Positions 36,488 to 46,409 of a stretch of DNA of 64,000 nucleotides are shown piece by piece; the stretch's first letter is position 1; the number at the start of each line of letters is the position of its first letter. The stretch covers positions 62,001 to 126,000 of the forward strand of contig NZ_WMKZ01000006.1 in the NCBI RefSeq assembly GCF_019024285.1, read 5' to 3'. Below the pieces are notes generated by a model. It did no database searches. It was not told the DNA's origin and worked only from the letters and a program-made list of their open reading frames with translations. Position numbers and translations under genes: made by a program. The DNA is from Alkalihalobacterium elongatum. GTDB lineage: Bacteria > Bacillota > Bacilli > Bacillales > Bacillaceae_F.

Positions 36488-36943
36488 TCAGCGATTTTGC
36501 CACTTGTTTGTCAAAAAGGGAATAAGCTGTTTGATTTGACCTTCTATCACCTCTACCTTATGCTTCTGGTCCATATGTTCTAGAGGAATCGAAGGAAGCC
36601 AAATAAGCGTTTCTGTCAACTCTTGTTTTGCTTGCTCCCACTCAAAATCTGAAGTGATATAAATAATGTGTTTAATTTCATTTTCTTTAAGTTCTTTTTC
36701 CCAACTTTTTAGGCGATCTAGCTTTTCAACATCGTTCTTTAAATATGTAAATGCTGGAAACTCAATAACTCTCCCTTGGAATTGTCGTTCTAACTCTCCA
36801 GAGATGATTGATATAAATTCCCCCATAGCTACGTTGGCTTTTATTTCTTTTCCCCAGCTTATAGGAATTAACGGAATAATTGCAGTATCAACATACTCTT
36901 TCGCTTGTAAATATGTATCCATCTCTTTGGCTACCCATTTCAT
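36488..36943 (-). CDS. ypiF: YpiF-like DUF2487 protein
   Basis: A 151-residue soluble alpha/beta protein, probably YpiF (DUF2487), which precedes qcrA in B. subtilis. No catalytic motif is visible; ITSDFEWEQAKQEL and LIWLPSIPLEHMD are the most distinctive stretches. An AAGGAGAG site precedes the ATG. Function unknown; name by synteny and resemblance. Confidence 0.78.
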   Translation of the reverse strand: MKWVAKEMDTYLQAKEYVDTAIIPLIPISWGKEIKANVAMGEFISIISGELERQFQGRVIEFPAFTYLKNDVEKLDRLKSWEKELKENEIKHIIYITSDFEWEQAKQELTETLIWLPSIPLEHMDQKHKVEVIEGQIKQLIPFLTNKWQNR

Positions 36944-37018
36944 TTCTACTCTCTCCTTTTATTTAAATTATAAAAGTCTATCCTTCTTATCTTAACGAAA
37001 AAAGGCTAAAAATAAAAC

Positions 37019-37070
37019 AAGCTGATTTAAAAGATTGACCACTTGTAGCGCCAAGCTTAAAAATCAGCTT
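37019..37070 (-). terminator. Possible terminator of ypiB
   Basis: AAGCTGATTT (37019-37028) pairs with AAATCAGCTT (37061-37070) around a 32-base loop, followed by GTTTTATTTTTA on the minus strand. The large loop lowers confidence. Confidence 0.5.
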
Positions 37071-37077
37071 CATACTT

Positions 37078-37605
37078 TCACTTTTCCTTTTTTGTTAGTT
37101 GATTAAATGCCTCTTCATCTCTTTTATCTAAAGCTTCATTTACCTTTTCATACCAATGTTTTTTGCTAAACGAAGCTAAAACTTTATCAAGGAAGATTTC
37201 GGCAATAATTGCATCAGCTGTTGCCATCTCGTTGTCTGGCAAATAAGGATTTTCTTCAAGGACAGCAACATAATGAGGATTCGTTTTAGCATTCGAAAAG
37301 TTTAACTGAATATAGACGTCCTCGTCATTATTTAATCGAATATCATGAAATGCCTTTTCTGCATCCATCGTAACATGCTTTTGCTTATGGAAACAAAACG
37401 GTACATGGTCGACGTCAGTTGTAGAAATAATTAATGCCTTCGGACAATATTCAGCTCTTTCAACAAAATGAACTTTTTCCATTAAGTTCTCATCGCTAAT
37501 TAAGTAATTTAAGAGCCAAGCACACTCTCTTCGCTTCAATTGATACTCATTTAGAAACCAACGTAAAAACTCTTTTTTCTCATATACTGAAATAGTGCTG
37601 CTCAT
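37078..37605 (-). CDS. ypiB: YpiB-like UPF0302 protein
   Basis: A 175-residue soluble protein of the UPF0302/YpiB family: FLRWFLNEYQLKRRECAWLLNYL near 10-33, then SDENLMEKVHFVE and the family's short acidic-aromatic C-terminus. Function unknown; in B. subtilis it lies between ypiA and ypiF. GGAGGG precedes the ATG. No membrane segment. Confidence 0.88.
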   Translation of the reverse strand: MSSTISVYEKKEFLRWFLNEYQLKRRECAWLLNYLISDENLMEKVHFVERAEYCPKALIISTTDVDHVPFCFHKQKHVTMDAEKAFHDIRLNNDEDVYIQLNFSNAKTNPHYVAVLEENPYLPDNEMATADAIIAEIFLDKVLASFSKKHWYEKVNEALDKRDEEAFNQLTKKEK

Positions 37606-37746
37606 CCTGATTCCCTCCTCGAAAGGCTAATACCTAATCTACATTTACACGACAATAGAAAGAATCTTATGTATATAATTATTCTCCAACTTCTAATTCA
37701 AATCCTCTAATCAAAACAAATTATTGTTACATGATTATGAACATAA

Positions 37747-39012
37747 TTAGTCCCTATCTTCTTCTAAATAAATAATTAATTCTTTAATATTTAATCGAGT
37801 TTCATCTAATGCAATGGCTTGCTTAAATAACTGGAGGCTTTCATACCGTTCTCCAGTTTCCATAAGAAACTTTCCGTATTCTTCAAGAAAGTCTACATCC
37901 TCTTGAAAATCTGTTTTCACTGCCTCAAAACATTCTTTCGCTTTATTAATGTCATCATTTTCATACCTTGCTACCGCTTCATACCACGTTAAGACTGGAT
38001 CTCCTTCACCTATATCTTTTAGGTACTCAACCAAATCAATTAGATCATCAAAACGGTCTTCATGTTTTAAAAAGGCTGCCAGCGTACGAACCGCTTCAAA
38101 GTGACTTGGATTAATTGCGATAACTTCTCGTAAATATTCTTCCCCTTTTTCGCTGTTTTTCATCTTAAAGCTTAACTTTCCGCCGTGAACGTATAGTTCC
38201 TCATTATATTGATCAACTGATAGTCCTTCATTTATGATTTTTATAGCATCATCATATCGGTGTAGGGCCTCATAACACTTCGCTAAATAAGGATAAACAC
38301 TACTAAATTCTGGATCAAGTTCTTTAAGTGTACTAAATTGTTCTATCGCAAGCTCATATTGTTCAATTTGATATGCAGTATATCCGTAGTTAAATAAGGC
38401 ATGAATATCAAGCTGTTGGTCCAGACCTTCTTTATAAAATTTTAGAGCCTCTTCATACTCCCCTGTACCACTATAAGCTTCTGCTAAACGTAAAGCGATA
38501 TTTATTCCTTCCACTTCTATATTCGCATAATAAGCCTTCTTTATATGCGGGAGACTTTTTTGGAAGTCACCTCTTGCTAAATAAAAATCACCAAGTCCAA
38601 AAGAGACAATCGGTTCATCAGGAGCTTTCTCAATGGCTCTTAACAATTTCTGTTCAGCAACTTCGTCTAACCCTTGCATTTGATATAAATCCGCTAATAA
38701 CAAGAGCGACCTTAAATAGGCAGGGTCTCCTTCCTTTATTTCCAACAGCATTTCTATTGCCTCATCCTCTTGATCTAGGTCAATTAACAACTCTGCAGAA
38801 AACGTGTATAATTCACCTTCATCTGGATATAGCATTAATAAGTCGTCTACTAGTTTTTTTGCTTTATCAATATGCCCTAACGAATAATATGTTTCCGCCA
38901 ACTCAAACTTTTCTTCATGGTTAGTAGTATTCTCAAGCTCTACTAGTTGTGATAACCCTTCATCAACTTTTCCATTTTCGATTTTATTAACTGCATCTTG
39001 GATTTTTTGCAT
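37747..39012 (-). CDS. ypiA: YpiA-like TPR protein
   Basis: A 421-residue protein made almost wholly of tetratricopeptide repeats (about ten to eleven, for example EYEEALKFYKEGLDQ, QYELAIEQFSTLKELDPE, RYDDAIKIINEGLS). It matches B. subtilis YpiA, next to ypiB and aroE. Probably a protein-interaction scaffold; partner unknown. GGGAGG precedes the ATG. It ends in an acidic tail. Confidence 0.85.
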   Translation of the reverse strand: MQKIQDAVNKIENGKVDEGLSQLVELENTTNHEEKFELAETYYSLGHIDKAKKLVDDLLMLYPDEGELYTFSAELLIDLDQEDEAIEMLLEIKEGDPAYLRSLLLLADLYQMQGLDEVAEQKLLRAIEKAPDEPIVSFGLGDFYLARGDFQKSLPHIKKAYYANIEVEGINIALRLAEAYSGTGEYEEALKFYKEGLDQQLDIHALFNYGYTAYQIEQYELAIEQFSTLKELDPEFSSVYPYLAKCYEALHRYDDAIKIINEGLSVDQYNEELYVHGGKLSFKMKNSEKGEEYLREVIAINPSHFEAVRTLAAFLKHEDRFDDLIDLVEYLKDIGEGDPVLTWYEAVARYENDDINKAKECFEAVKTDFQEDVDFLEEYGKFLMETGERYESLQLFKQAIALDETRLNIKELIIYLEEDRD

Positions 39013-39100
39013 ATTGTCCTCCCGCTTGTAAAATAATCCTAAGAACTGTATTGTGTAAAAGAGAAATTTAACTATGTAATTCCAATGATTAGATTAGGAA

Positions 39101-39133
39101 TAAAAAAACACCATCATAATCCTATTATGATGG
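39101..39133 (-). terminator. Terminator after the unrecognised 307-residue gene
   Basis: CCATCATAAT (39111-39120), loop CCT, ATTATGATGG (39124-39133), followed by TGTTTTTTT on the minus strand; 50 bases after the stop at 39183. Confidence 0.85.
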
Positions 39134-39182
39134 TAGCATGAATATGACGTTTACACTATCTTTTCGCATTATTGACAAGACC

Positions 39183-40106
39183 TTATAGATCTATAACATT
39201 CTTAAATGCTTCTGTAATTGGAAGAAAGAGCCTTGGTAATATTATTTTAACTTCCCTTCCATAGCCTGGTTTATAATAAATCAGATCCCCAGCTTTAAGG
39301 ATTCTTCCCCGTAAAGCCACTACAGCTGGTTCTTTAGGTACTAAAGTGTCCTCATCAGTTACCTTGTCCGCTTCTTTTTGGAACATGATGTAATCAACAT
39401 CACTCCCTACAATTAGTTCGCTTTTTCTTGGGTAAAGACCAATCTTTTTTGAAAGAACTTTAGGAAATGGCTCGTGTTCAACTGGAAAAGGAAGATGGGT
39501 TGGGATCCGATGTTGATTTGAGATAAGTTCCCAAGCACTGGCTAACTTTTCCTCTTCTTTTCTTGGAAGTGGTGTTTCGATCCAATTCGGAACAATTAAC
39601 AGTTGATACGAAAGCATCGCTTCTTTAATGCGTTCCCAAGCAATTTCATAAAATTCATCTAAAGATTTAATATTAACGACAATAATTGGAACCTTTTCAT
39701 TTCTACACTTCCGTATTAATGTGGGAGTTAATCCTTTGCTATTGGTTTGTATTCCTATTACATAATCGATGGGACTATTAATCATTTGGTGACGTGCATA
39801 TCTTAACTTCTTTTTAAGTTCATCTACATCTTCGACAAAAGGGTACGTAACAATTGTTGTGCAACCTTTCTCGATCAGCCGCTTAAATCTCATTTTATAA
39901 GCTTCTTTGTGCTTAAAATTTATTAAATTGAAATCATTCATGATGTTTCCAGCCGCCAAGGTAAATCCGCTCATATTTACTCTTGTAAATTTAAGTTTAT
40001 CCATCTTTTCATTTACATAGGATACAGAATTGTTCTCAATGTAATAAGATTTCTGTTTAAATTCACATCCCTCTTCTCTTTTAGCGTCTGCAAGAATGTA
40101 TTTCAT
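39183..40106 (-). CDS. Unrecognised protein, possibly a degenerate amidohydrolase-like fold
   Basis: A 307-residue soluble protein I cannot name. The N-terminus (YILADAKREEGCEFKQ..., then SYVNEKMDKLKFTRVNMSGFTLAAG) resembles the beta-sandwich start of amidohydrolases, and the C-terminus (VVALRGRILKAGDLIYYKPG) could close that domain. The middle looks like an alpha/beta barrel with strands such as CTTIVTYPFVED, YVIGIQTNSKG and PIIVVNIKS. No HxH or other metal ligands are seen, so catalysis by that route is doubtful. The ATG at 40106 follows GGTGGGG. It sits between ypiA and aroA. The fold idea is weak. Confidence 0.6.
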   Translation of the reverse strand: MKYILADAKREEGCEFKQKSYYIENNSVSYVNEKMDKLKFTRVNMSGFTLAAGNIMNDFNLINFKHKEAYKMRFKRLIEKGCTTIVTYPFVEDVDELKKKLRYARHQMINSPIDYVIGIQTNSKGLTPTLIRKCRNEKVPIIVVNIKSLDEFYEIAWERIKEAMLSYQLLIVPNWIETPLPRKEEEKLASAWELISNQHRIPTHLPFPVEHEPFPKVLSKKIGLYPRKSELIVGSDVDYIMFQKEADKVTDEDTLVPKEPAVVALRGRILKAGDLIYYKPGYGREVKIILPRLFLPITEAFKNVIDL

Positions 40107-40244
40107 GACTATCCCCACCTTCCTTCTATAGACAAGCTATGAAGAAGGAAGCAAAAACATTCCCTAATTGTTCACTTTAAAAAATTTAAAATCATTAACC
40201 TTCAACGGTGTTTATGAACCTTTTTGTTACTATACATTTCTAAT

Positions 40245-40281
40245 TCCTTCCTCTAGCGGTAACGAAGCACCTTCATCGTTA
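40245..40281 (+). repeat. Copy 2 of a diverged 37-base intergenic repeat
   Basis: Counterpart of 13043-13079 (29 of 37 identical by eye, ungapped). It contains GCGGTAACGAAGC and an inverted TAACGA/TCGTTA pair (40260-40265 and 40276-40281). Confidence 0.45.
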
Positions 40282-40315
40282 ATCTTCGGAATTATATCTT
40301 CCAGTCGTTGTTTTT

Positions 40316-40360
40316 ACAAAAAAAAGACCTGTTCAAAAACGTAAACGCTTTCAAACAGGT
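40316..40360 (-). terminator. Terminator of hisC-tyrA-aroA (distal)
   Basis: An 8-bp outer stem (40327-40334 with 40353-40360, one G-U) plus an inner AAAGCG/CGTTTT stem on the minus strand, followed by CTTTTTT. It is about 150 bases after aroA. Confidence 0.7.
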
Positions 40361-40483
40361 TTAGCAAGATGCTAAAAAGTCTATTAGTATGGATAGGAGT
40401 GGAGAGAAACCATACGCTAATTTTTATTATATAGAAAATACTGACAAAGTCAATATTAGTTTCAGAAAAATTAAAAAAATTTT

Positions 40484-40508
40484 TTAGCAGGAGAAAAATC
40501 CCCTGCTA
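40484..40508 (-). terminator. Hairpin overlapping the aroA stop codon
   Basis: TAGCAGG/CCTGCTA (40485-40491 with 40502-40508) includes the aroA TAG stop. The minus-strand T-run starts only after six A, so it may be a weak terminator or a 3' end stabiliser. Confidence 0.45.
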
Positions 40509-41792
40509 TTTTTCACTTAACGTATGAATGTGATCAAAGAAATTAGGGTATGAAACAGCAATAGCCTCACTGTTCTCAACTGTGACGCTTCCTTTAGCGA
40601 TACAGCCTGCGATCGCCATTGCCATACCGATTCGATGGTCTCCATGGCTGTTTACTGTATTTCCTTTAAGCTGGACTGGCCCCTCGATTATCATCCCGTC
40701 ACCTGTCGCTTCAATATTAGCTCCTAATTTTTTCAATTCACTTACAACGGTGTCTATTCGGTTAGTTTCTTTAACCTTGAGCTCTTCGGCATCACGGATT
40801 ACGGTTTTCCCTTGCGCTTGTGTAGCTAAAACTGCAATGACTGGAATCTCATCGATCAACCGTGGAATAATATCTCCAGCGATTTCAGTCCCTCTAAGAT
40901 CGGAAGTGGAAATAACTAAATCCGCTACTGGTTCACCATTTGATACTCTCTCATTAAATAATTCTAACTTGGCTCCCATTTGTTGGAGTACGTCAATAAT
41001 TCCTGTACGTGTTGGATTAACCCCAACATTTTCAAGAACAATACGACTATTTGGAACGATAGCACCTGCCACTAAGAAAAAGGCAGCAGAAGATATATCA
41101 CCAGGAACGATAACATGCTGTGATGTTAAGTCTTGTCCACCCTTAACAGACACCTTTAACCCGTTTACGTCAACATCTACACCAAAAGCTCGTAGCATTC
41201 GTTCTGTATGATCACGTGACAAATGTGGCTCGGTAACAGTTGTTACCCCTTCACTTTGTAAACCAGCAAGTAAGATCGACGATTTAACTTGTGCACTGGC
41301 GACTTTCGAAGTATAGTCTATACCCTTTGTTTGACCACCACGAACTGATAATGGTGTTAAGTTTCCATTATCACGTCCATCGATTTCCGCTCCCATTTGG
41401 CGTAACGGGTCAGTCACCCTAGACATCGGACGTTTGGCAATAGAAGCATCACCGATAACTACAGAATGGAACGGACGAGTAGCTAGTATTCCTAACATTA
41501 AACGCGTCGTAGTTCCAGAATTTCCTACATCTAAAATATCGATAGGCTCAGTTAAACCTTGCCACCCTTTACCTTCAACTTTTACTTTATCACCTTGAGC
41601 GTCAATCTGAATTCCTAATTTTCGAAAGCAATCAATCGTACTTAAGCAATCCTCTCCTGGCAGAAAGCCTTCAATCGTAGTTGTCCCCTCTGCAATCGCA
41701 CCAAACATAACGGCACGATGAGAGATTGATTTGTCACCTGGTACTTTAATCGTCCCATTTAATCCACCAGTTACTTGTTCAACTTTGTTCAT
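40506..41792 (-). CDS. aroA: 5-enolpyruvylshikimate-3-phosphate synthase
   Basis: A 428-residue enzyme of the shikimate pathway (called AroE in B. subtilis) that joins shikimate-3-phosphate and phosphoenolpyruvate. Marks: [12 protein letters not shown] (about 20-31), [13 protein letters not shown] (about 88), [15 protein letters not shown] and [10 protein letters not shown] with the catalytic aspartate. [12 protein letters not shown] places it in the class II, Gram-positive group. ATG at 41792 is used; the GTG at 41801 lies inside the ribosome binding site, which overlaps the tyrA stop. Last gene of hisC-tyrA-aroA. Confidence 0.96.
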   Translation of the reverse strand: MNKVEQVTGGLNGTIKVPGDKSISHRAVMFGAIAEGTTTIEGFLPGEDCLSTIDCFRKLGIQIDAQGDKVKVEGKGWQGLTEPIDILDVGNSGTTTRLMLGILATRPFHSVVIGDASIAKRPMSRVTDPLRQMGAEIDGRDNGNLTPLSVRGGQTKGIDYTSKVASAQVKSSILLAGLQSEGVTTVTEPHLSRDHTERMLRAFGVDVDVNGLKVSVKGGQDLTSQHVIVPGDISSAAFFLVAGAIVPNSRIVLENVGVNPTRTGIIDVLQQMGAKLELFNERVSNGEPVADLVISTSDLRGTEIAGDIIPRLIDEIPVIAVLATQAQGKTVIRDAEELKVKETNRIDTVVSELKKLGANIEATGDGMIIEGPVQLKGNTVNSHGDHRIGMAMAIAGCIAKGSVTVENSEAIAVSYPNFFDHIHTLSEK

Positions 41793-41797
41793 TTCTC

Positions 41798-42901
41798 TCA
41801 CTCCATAATATTAGTTTCATACAAATGTGATCTTAAGCTCGTCTCTGCTTTTTCTCTATCTTCATTCGTACGAAAAGTTAATCGCAGAACACCCATAATA
41901 TCTTCGCGTGTCTCGATAATACGGATATTTGTTATACTTATATTCTCTTTCGCCAATATCCCCGTTATATCAGAAATAACCCCTGGATGATCGGGAACAT
42001 CTACATATAAGTCATAAAACGCAGGGATAGCACCTTTTTTATGGATCGGAAGACCATCTCTAAATTTCTTTGCATGGTCAAAATATTGATGAATTTTATC
42101 ATCCTCTTCTTGCTCAATGAGCACCCTTACGTAATTCATCTCTTCTTGCCATTTATCTAATAAGGTAATTAAACTCTCCTTATTATGGATAAGAATATCA
42201 CGCCACATGACTGGACTGCCCGAAGCAATCCGCGTTATATCACGAAAGCCTCCAGCTGCTAATCTTGAAATTAGCGGATCTTCCTCTTCAATTTTTGCAA
42301 CTTGATGGACGAGGCTTGCAGCAACAATATGAGGAAAATGACTAATTGCTCCTGCAAGTCGGTCGTGCTGTTCTGGAGACATCTCAATAAAACGTGCTCT
42401 TGTCCCTTTCAACCAATTTTGCAATTGAATGACCTTGTTCATATTCGTTTGTTCAACAGGAGTAAGGATGTAGAAGGCATTCTCAAATAAATGAGATCTT
42501 GCCGCCTCAACCCCACTTTTATGTGATCCAGCCATAGGGTGACCGCCAATAAAAGTTACGTCCATTTCTTTTAGACAAGCTGCACTTTGGAATATTCGTT
42601 GTTTTGTACTACCGACATCCGTAATGATTGCACCAGGTTTCAAATCATAATTAGAAAGATCTTCGAGTAGCTGTTCCGTTTTAGTAACTGGTGTGGCTAA
42701 TATAATTAAATCTGCATCTTTTACCTCAACCCGAATTGAATCAGCTGCGTCATCTATTACTTTTAAAGAGAGTCCCATTTTAACTTGTTGTTCATTTATA
42801 TCATAGCCAACCATATGGACATCGTGCTCTCTTTTAATAGCTAATGCAATTGAGCCTCCAATTAAACCTAGACCGATAACAAATACTTTGCGCTTCTCCA
42901 C
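41798..42901 (-). CDS. tyrA: Prephenate dehydrogenase
   Basis: A 367-residue NAD-dependent enzyme of tyrosine synthesis. The Rossmann loop is [13 protein letters not shown] (about 10-22); [12 protein letters not shown] (about 139) carries the catalytic histidine. A C-terminal ACT domain (about 295-367; [19 protein letters not shown]) suggests feedback control by an aromatic amino acid, as in B. subtilis TyrA. It starts with GTG at 42901 behind AAGGGG, 14 bases after hisC. Confidence 0.95.
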   Translation of the reverse strand: MEKRKVFVIGLGLIGGSIALAIKREHDVHMVGYDINEQQVKMGLSLKVIDDAADSIRVEVKDADLIILATPVTKTEQLLEDLSNYDLKPGAIITDVGSTKQRIFQSAACLKEMDVTFIGGHPMAGSHKSGVEAARSHLFENAFYILTPVEQTNMNKVIQLQNWLKGTRARFIEMSPEQHDRLAGAISHFPHIVAASLVHQVAKIEEEDPLISRLAAGGFRDITRIASGSPVMWRDILIHNKESLITLLDKWQEEMNYVRVLIEQEEDDKIHQYFDHAKKFRDGLPIHKKGAIPAFYDLYVDVPDHPGVISDITGILAKENISITNIRIIETREDIMGVLRLTFRTNEDREKAETSLRSHLYETNIME

Positions 42902-42915
42902 AATAAAATCCCCTT

Positions 42916-44022
42916 CTAGCCTACAGAGTTCACTTTTCTTTCTTCAAGCCAAGCTGAAAGTTCCTGAATAATTCCCGCGTTTTCTTCTTGACTTCCTACT
43001 GTAATTCGAGCACACGTCGGAAAGCCAAGTGCATTTCCAGAACGAATAATGTAGCCTTTTTTCAATAGAAAATTAAAAATCTCATCACCTTGGATACCAA
43101 AATCGATTAGGAGAAAATTCGTTTGTGTTGGATAGTATTTCAAACTATATTCCTCACAAAATTGAACGTATTGCTCTATTCCTTCTAGATTTTTCTCATA
43201 ACAATCCTTAATAAATTGTTGGTCATCTAGAGCCGCAATCGCAGCAGCATGGGCAAAAGTTGTCGTGTTAAATGGTGGCCTAACTGGCTCTACTAATGAA
43301 ATGACCTCTTTATTGGCAATCCCATATCCAATTCGAAGGGCTGCCATACCATAGGCTTTAGAGAATGTTCTTAGAATAACTAAGTTATTATATTGTTCAA
43401 GTAAAGGAACAGTTTGTGGGAAATCAGAAGCAGTTACATATTCATAATAAGCTTCGTCAGAAACGACCAGTACATCTTTTGGGACTTTAGCTAAAAATGT
43501 TTTAAACACGTCTTCATTTACATATGTACCCGATGGATTGTTCGGATTACACACCCAGACAATTCTCGTATTTTCATCGATCGCTTCAAGCATCGAATCT
43601 AAATCATGAACACCATCAATTGAAGGAACTTCACGAACTTCAGCACCCTCAATTACAGCATTTAGTTTATATTGTGAAAATGTAGGATCCGCTGTAACTG
43701 TATTTGTTTCTGGTGTTAGGAAAGTTCTACAAAGCAATTGAATGACCTCGTCTGATCCGTTTCCAAATACGAGTTGATCAGGGTTAACATTCACAAATTG
43801 TGCCACTTTATTTCTCAGTTCAGCTGCATAACCGTCAGGATAAATAGCAGTTTGATTAGCAACCTGTGAAATCGCCTCACCAACTTTCTTTGAAGCTCCA
43901 AATGGATTTTCATTAGAGGCAAGCTTAACAACCTTCTCTAATCCTAATTCACGCTTTACTTCTTCAATTGGTTTTCCAGGTTTATAGGCTGGAAGCCCGA
44001 TGACTTGTGGTTTTGCTTTCAC
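42916..44022 (-). CDS. hisC: Histidinol-phosphate/aromatic aminotransferase
   Basis: A 368-residue class II-fold PLP enzyme. KLASNENPFGAS (about 34), VCNPNNPSGTY (about 160), DEAYYEYV (about 192) and the PLP lysine in RTFSKAYGMAALRIGYG (about 223) are visible. In B. subtilis the enzyme serves both histidine synthesis and transamination of aromatic 2-oxo acids, which explains its place with tyrA and aroA. It starts with GTG at 44022, seven bases after AGAGGTG. Here a 390-base gap with hairpins separates it from trpA. Confidence 0.95.
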   Translation of the reverse strand: MKAKPQVIGLPAYKPGKPIEEVKRELGLEKVVKLASNENPFGASKKVGEAISQVANQTAIYPDGYAAELRNKVAQFVNVNPDQLVFGNGSDEVIQLLCRTFLTPETNTVTADPTFSQYKLNAVIEGAEVREVPSIDGVHDLDSMLEAIDENTRIVWVCNPNNPSGTYVNEDVFKTFLAKVPKDVLVVSDEAYYEYVTASDFPQTVPLLEQYNNLVILRTFSKAYGMAALRIGYGIANKEVISLVEPVRPPFNTTTFAHAAAIAALDDQQFIKDCYEKNLEGIEQYVQFCEEYSLKYYPTQTNFLLIDFGIQGDEIFNFLLKKGYIIRSGNALGFPTCARITVGSQEENAGIIQELSAWLEERKVNSVG

Positions 44023-44146
44023 CTGTAAGCACCTCTTTCTATGTATTCATTAGTATAGCTGGTTTAATGCTGACAAACGCGGAAGCGCCTGTTCATGACA
44101 CTAGAGCTAGACATCAGCTTAAAATTATCCTTCCATATCTTCATTC

Positions 44147-44175
44147 AAAAGCTAAGGCTTTACGCCTTAGCTTTT
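44147..44175 (-). terminator. Strong hairpin between trpA and hisC
   Basis: AAAAGCTAAGGC (44147-44158), loop of five, GCCTTAGCTTTT (44164-44175). Perfect 12-bp stem ending in TTTT. It probably ends most trp transcription before hisC. Confidence 0.7.
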
Positions 44176-44228
44176 GCTATACTATCCAAGGTTAAACAAG
44201 TCCATTAAGATAGTATAGAAATAGTTTT

Positions 44229-44346
44229 GAGGCTGACCCATTCATGTAGACCCCTCTCGTTACCTAATTATTCATTGCCTACTCTTAATTACGCAATGAT
44301 CAATTATCCGTTGTGGTGTCTGACACTTCGATTTCGAGTCAGCCTC
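44229..44346. repeat. Long inverted-end element, copy A
   Basis: GAGGCTGAC (44229-44237) pairs with GTCAGCCTC (44338-44346) across about 100 bases. The internal order GCTGACCCA...CTGACACT...GAGTCAGC is shared with the element at 50461-50572 in the trpE leader. It may fold as one long hairpin. Lies just after trpA on the minus strand. Confidence 0.55.
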
Positions 44347-44412
44347 TATTTATAAGTTGACTTACTACAAAAACTCTTTAGTGGTTTACAGTGAGAAATC
44401 TATAATACTATG

Positions 44413-45213
44413 TTACGATGAAACGAGTGAAAGGACAAACCTTTTTATGTGAAAAAGTCCATCTTTTCTTAATTTTTCATCTTTAAGTAGTTCCTCCACC
44501 TGCTCAATCTCCCGAATAATTGCACTTCCGACAATAACACCGTCACAATAAGGTTGAAGCTGCTGCACCTGCTCATTATTTGAAATTCCAAAGCCAACAA
44601 CTACTGGCACTTTACTATACGAGCGTACATCTTCTAAAAATTCATATACTTTCGGATGAAATTCATTACGAACTCCTGTTACACCTAATGACGAGACACA
44701 ATAAATAAATCCTTGTGCTGATTGAGCAATCTTTTCAATTCTTTGTTTCGATGTTGGTGCAACGAGTGAAATAAATTGTAAGTCGTTATCTTGACACAAT
44801 TGAGCAAGCTCTTCACTTTCTTCATATGGGATATCAGGAACGAGTAACCCATCTACCTGACACTCTCTCGCTTTATTCATAAATTCACGTTCACCGAATT
44901 GAAGGACAGGGTTGTAATACGTAAATGCAATAACGGGAATTTTCAAACCTCTCTCCCGCATAATAGGGACGAGTTCTAACCCCTTCTCAAGTGACATTTT
45001 CTGTGCTAATGCCCGCTTTGCCGCTCTCTGAATTACAGGTCCATCTGCAAGTGGATCTGAATAAGGGATACCAAGTTCAAGCGCATGTGCACCCGCTTCT
45101 TGTAAAGTTAGCGCCAATTCGATCGTTGCTTCTGGTGTTGGATCACCAGCCATAATAAAAGGAATGAATAGTGGTTGATCTTGTTTTTGAACGTATTGTT
45201 GAAATCGTTGCAT
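44413..45213 (-). CDS. trpA: Tryptophan synthase alpha chain
   Basis: A 266-residue TIM-barrel subunit that splits indole-glycerol phosphate to indole and glyceraldehyde phosphate. Catalytic residues lie in ALELGIPYSDPLADGPVIQRA (Glu and Asp); the phosphate loop is GFGISNNEQV near 212. Its ATG overlaps the trpB stop by one base (TAATG), fitting the TrpA2B2 complex. Last gene of trpEDCFBA. Confidence 0.96.
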   Translation of the reverse strand: MQRFQQYVQKQDQPLFIPFIMAGDPTPEATIELALTLQEAGAHALELGIPYSDPLADGPVIQRAAKRALAQKMSLEKGLELVPIMRERGLKIPVIAFTYYNPVLQFGEREFMNKARECQVDGLLVPDIPYEESEELAQLCQDNDLQFISLVAPTSKQRIEKIAQSAQGFIYCVSSLGVTGVRNEFHPKVYEFLEDVRSYSKVPVVVGFGISNNEQVQQLQPYCDGVIVGSAIIREIEQVEELLKDEKLRKDGLFHIKRFVLSLVSS

Positions 45214-46409
45214 TATTCTTGGTCACCTCGCTCTACTTTCATTAACGTATGAACATCCTTATCTCCACGACCTGATAAACATACAAGAATTACTTGATCA
45301 CTCGTTAAATGTTTTGCCCGTTCAAATGCTTTTGCTAAAGCATGAGCACTTTCTATCGCAGGAATAATTCCTTCTGATACGGATAGTTTTTTCAAGGCCT
45401 CAAGTGCTTCTTCGTCTGTAACCGCTTCATATGATGCACGCTCAATACTCGCTAAGTACGCATGTTCTGGCCCAACCCCTGGATAATCAAGTCCTGCCGA
45501 AATGGAATAAGGCTCAATAATTTGTCCATTTTCGTCTTGAAGTAAGTAGGTGAGTGAACCGTGGATAACACCTTTCGTTCCTTTCGTGATTGTTGCAGCA
45601 TGTTGATTCGTTGCTACTCCTTTACCAGCAGCTTCTACGCCTATCAGTTTTACTTCATCGTTCAAGAACGGATAAAACATACCAATCGCATTACTTCCAC
45701 CGCCAACGCAAGCAACGATTTCATCAGGTAAACGCCCTTCTACTTCTAGCATTTGCTTTTTAGCCTCATCACCTATAATTCTTTGAAACTCACGAACCAT
45801 TTTCGGATATGGGTGCGGCCCGACTACCGAACCTATTAGGTAGAAAGTATCTTCTGCGTTTCCAACCCAATAACGGATCGCTTCGTTGGTGGCGTCTTTT
45901 AAAGTTTTACTTCCTGACGTGGCTGGAATCACTTCTGCTCCAAGTAGTTCCATACGAAATACATTTAATTTCTGTCTTTCAATATCTTCTTCTCCCATAA
46001 ATACTTTACACTCTAAACCAAAGCGTGCCGCAATTGTAGCCGTTGCAACCCCGTGTTGTCCTGCACCTGTTTCTGCGACAATTTTCTTTTTCCCCATTCG
46101 TTTGGCAAGAAGTGCTTGCCCCATGGCATTATTTAATTTATGTGCACCCGTATGAAGTAAATCTTCACGTTTCAAATAGACTTTTGCGCCGCCTAACTCT
46201 TTAGAAATATTTTCAGCGTAAGTTAAAGGCGTTTGTCGTCCTGCATACTCTTGTAAATGATGGTGGTACTCTTCAAAAAAAGCAGGATTTTGTAGAGCTT
46301 CATCGAGCGCCTTTTCTAAATCTTCAATCGCATTCATTAATGTTTCAGGCACAAATTTACCACCGAACGGTCCGAATCTGCCTCGTTTATCTGGATAATT
46401 GGTTATCAT
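45213..46409 (-). CDS. trpB: Tryptophan synthase beta chain
   Basis: A 398-residue PLP enzyme that condenses indole with serine. The PLP lysine is in [15 protein letters not shown] (about 90); [13 protein letters not shown] and the phosphate loop [12 protein letters not shown] are canonical. It starts inside the end of trpF, overlapping it by 23 bases, with GAAAGGA nine bases before the ATG. It is the standard TrpB1 type. Confidence 0.97.
   Translation of the reverse strand: MITNYPDKRGRFGPFGGKFVPETLMNAIEDLEKALDEALQNPAFFEEYHHHLQEYAGRQTPLTYAENISKELGGAKVYLKREDLLHTGAHKLNNAMGQALLAKRMGKKKIVAETGAGQHGVATATIAARFGLECKVFMGEEDIERQKLNVFRMELLGAEVIPATSGSKTLKDATNEAIRYWVGNAEDTFYLIGSVVGPHPYPKMVREFQRIIGDEAKKQMLEVEGRLPDEIVACVGGGSNAIGMFYPFLNDEVKLIGVEAAGKGVATNQHAATITKGTKGVIHGSLTYLLQDENGQIIEPYSISAGLDYPGVGPEHAYLASIERASYEAVTDEEALEALKKLSVSEGIIPAIESAHALAKAFERAKHLTSDQVILVCLSGRGDKDVHTLMKVERGDQE

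Larger units (their letters stand above)
40107..40505. other. 399-base intergenic stretch between aroA and the unrecognised gene
   Basis: No convincing gene. It holds the promoter region of the unrecognised gene, copy 2 of the 37-base repeat, and two hairpins downstream of aroA; it is otherwise A/T-rich. Confidence 0.6.
44023..44412. other. 390-base gap between trpA and hisC
   Basis: No gene seen. It contains two hairpin structures (44147-44175 and 44229-44346) and must hold any separate hisC promoter; a TTGTCA with a TATACT only 13 bases away was seen near 44060 and is not convincing. Confidence 0.6.

Noticed and set aside
40582-41211. 209-codon plus-strand frame opposite aroA
   Set aside because: Antisense shadow of aroA; low-complexity S/T/P/I-rich product without family features.
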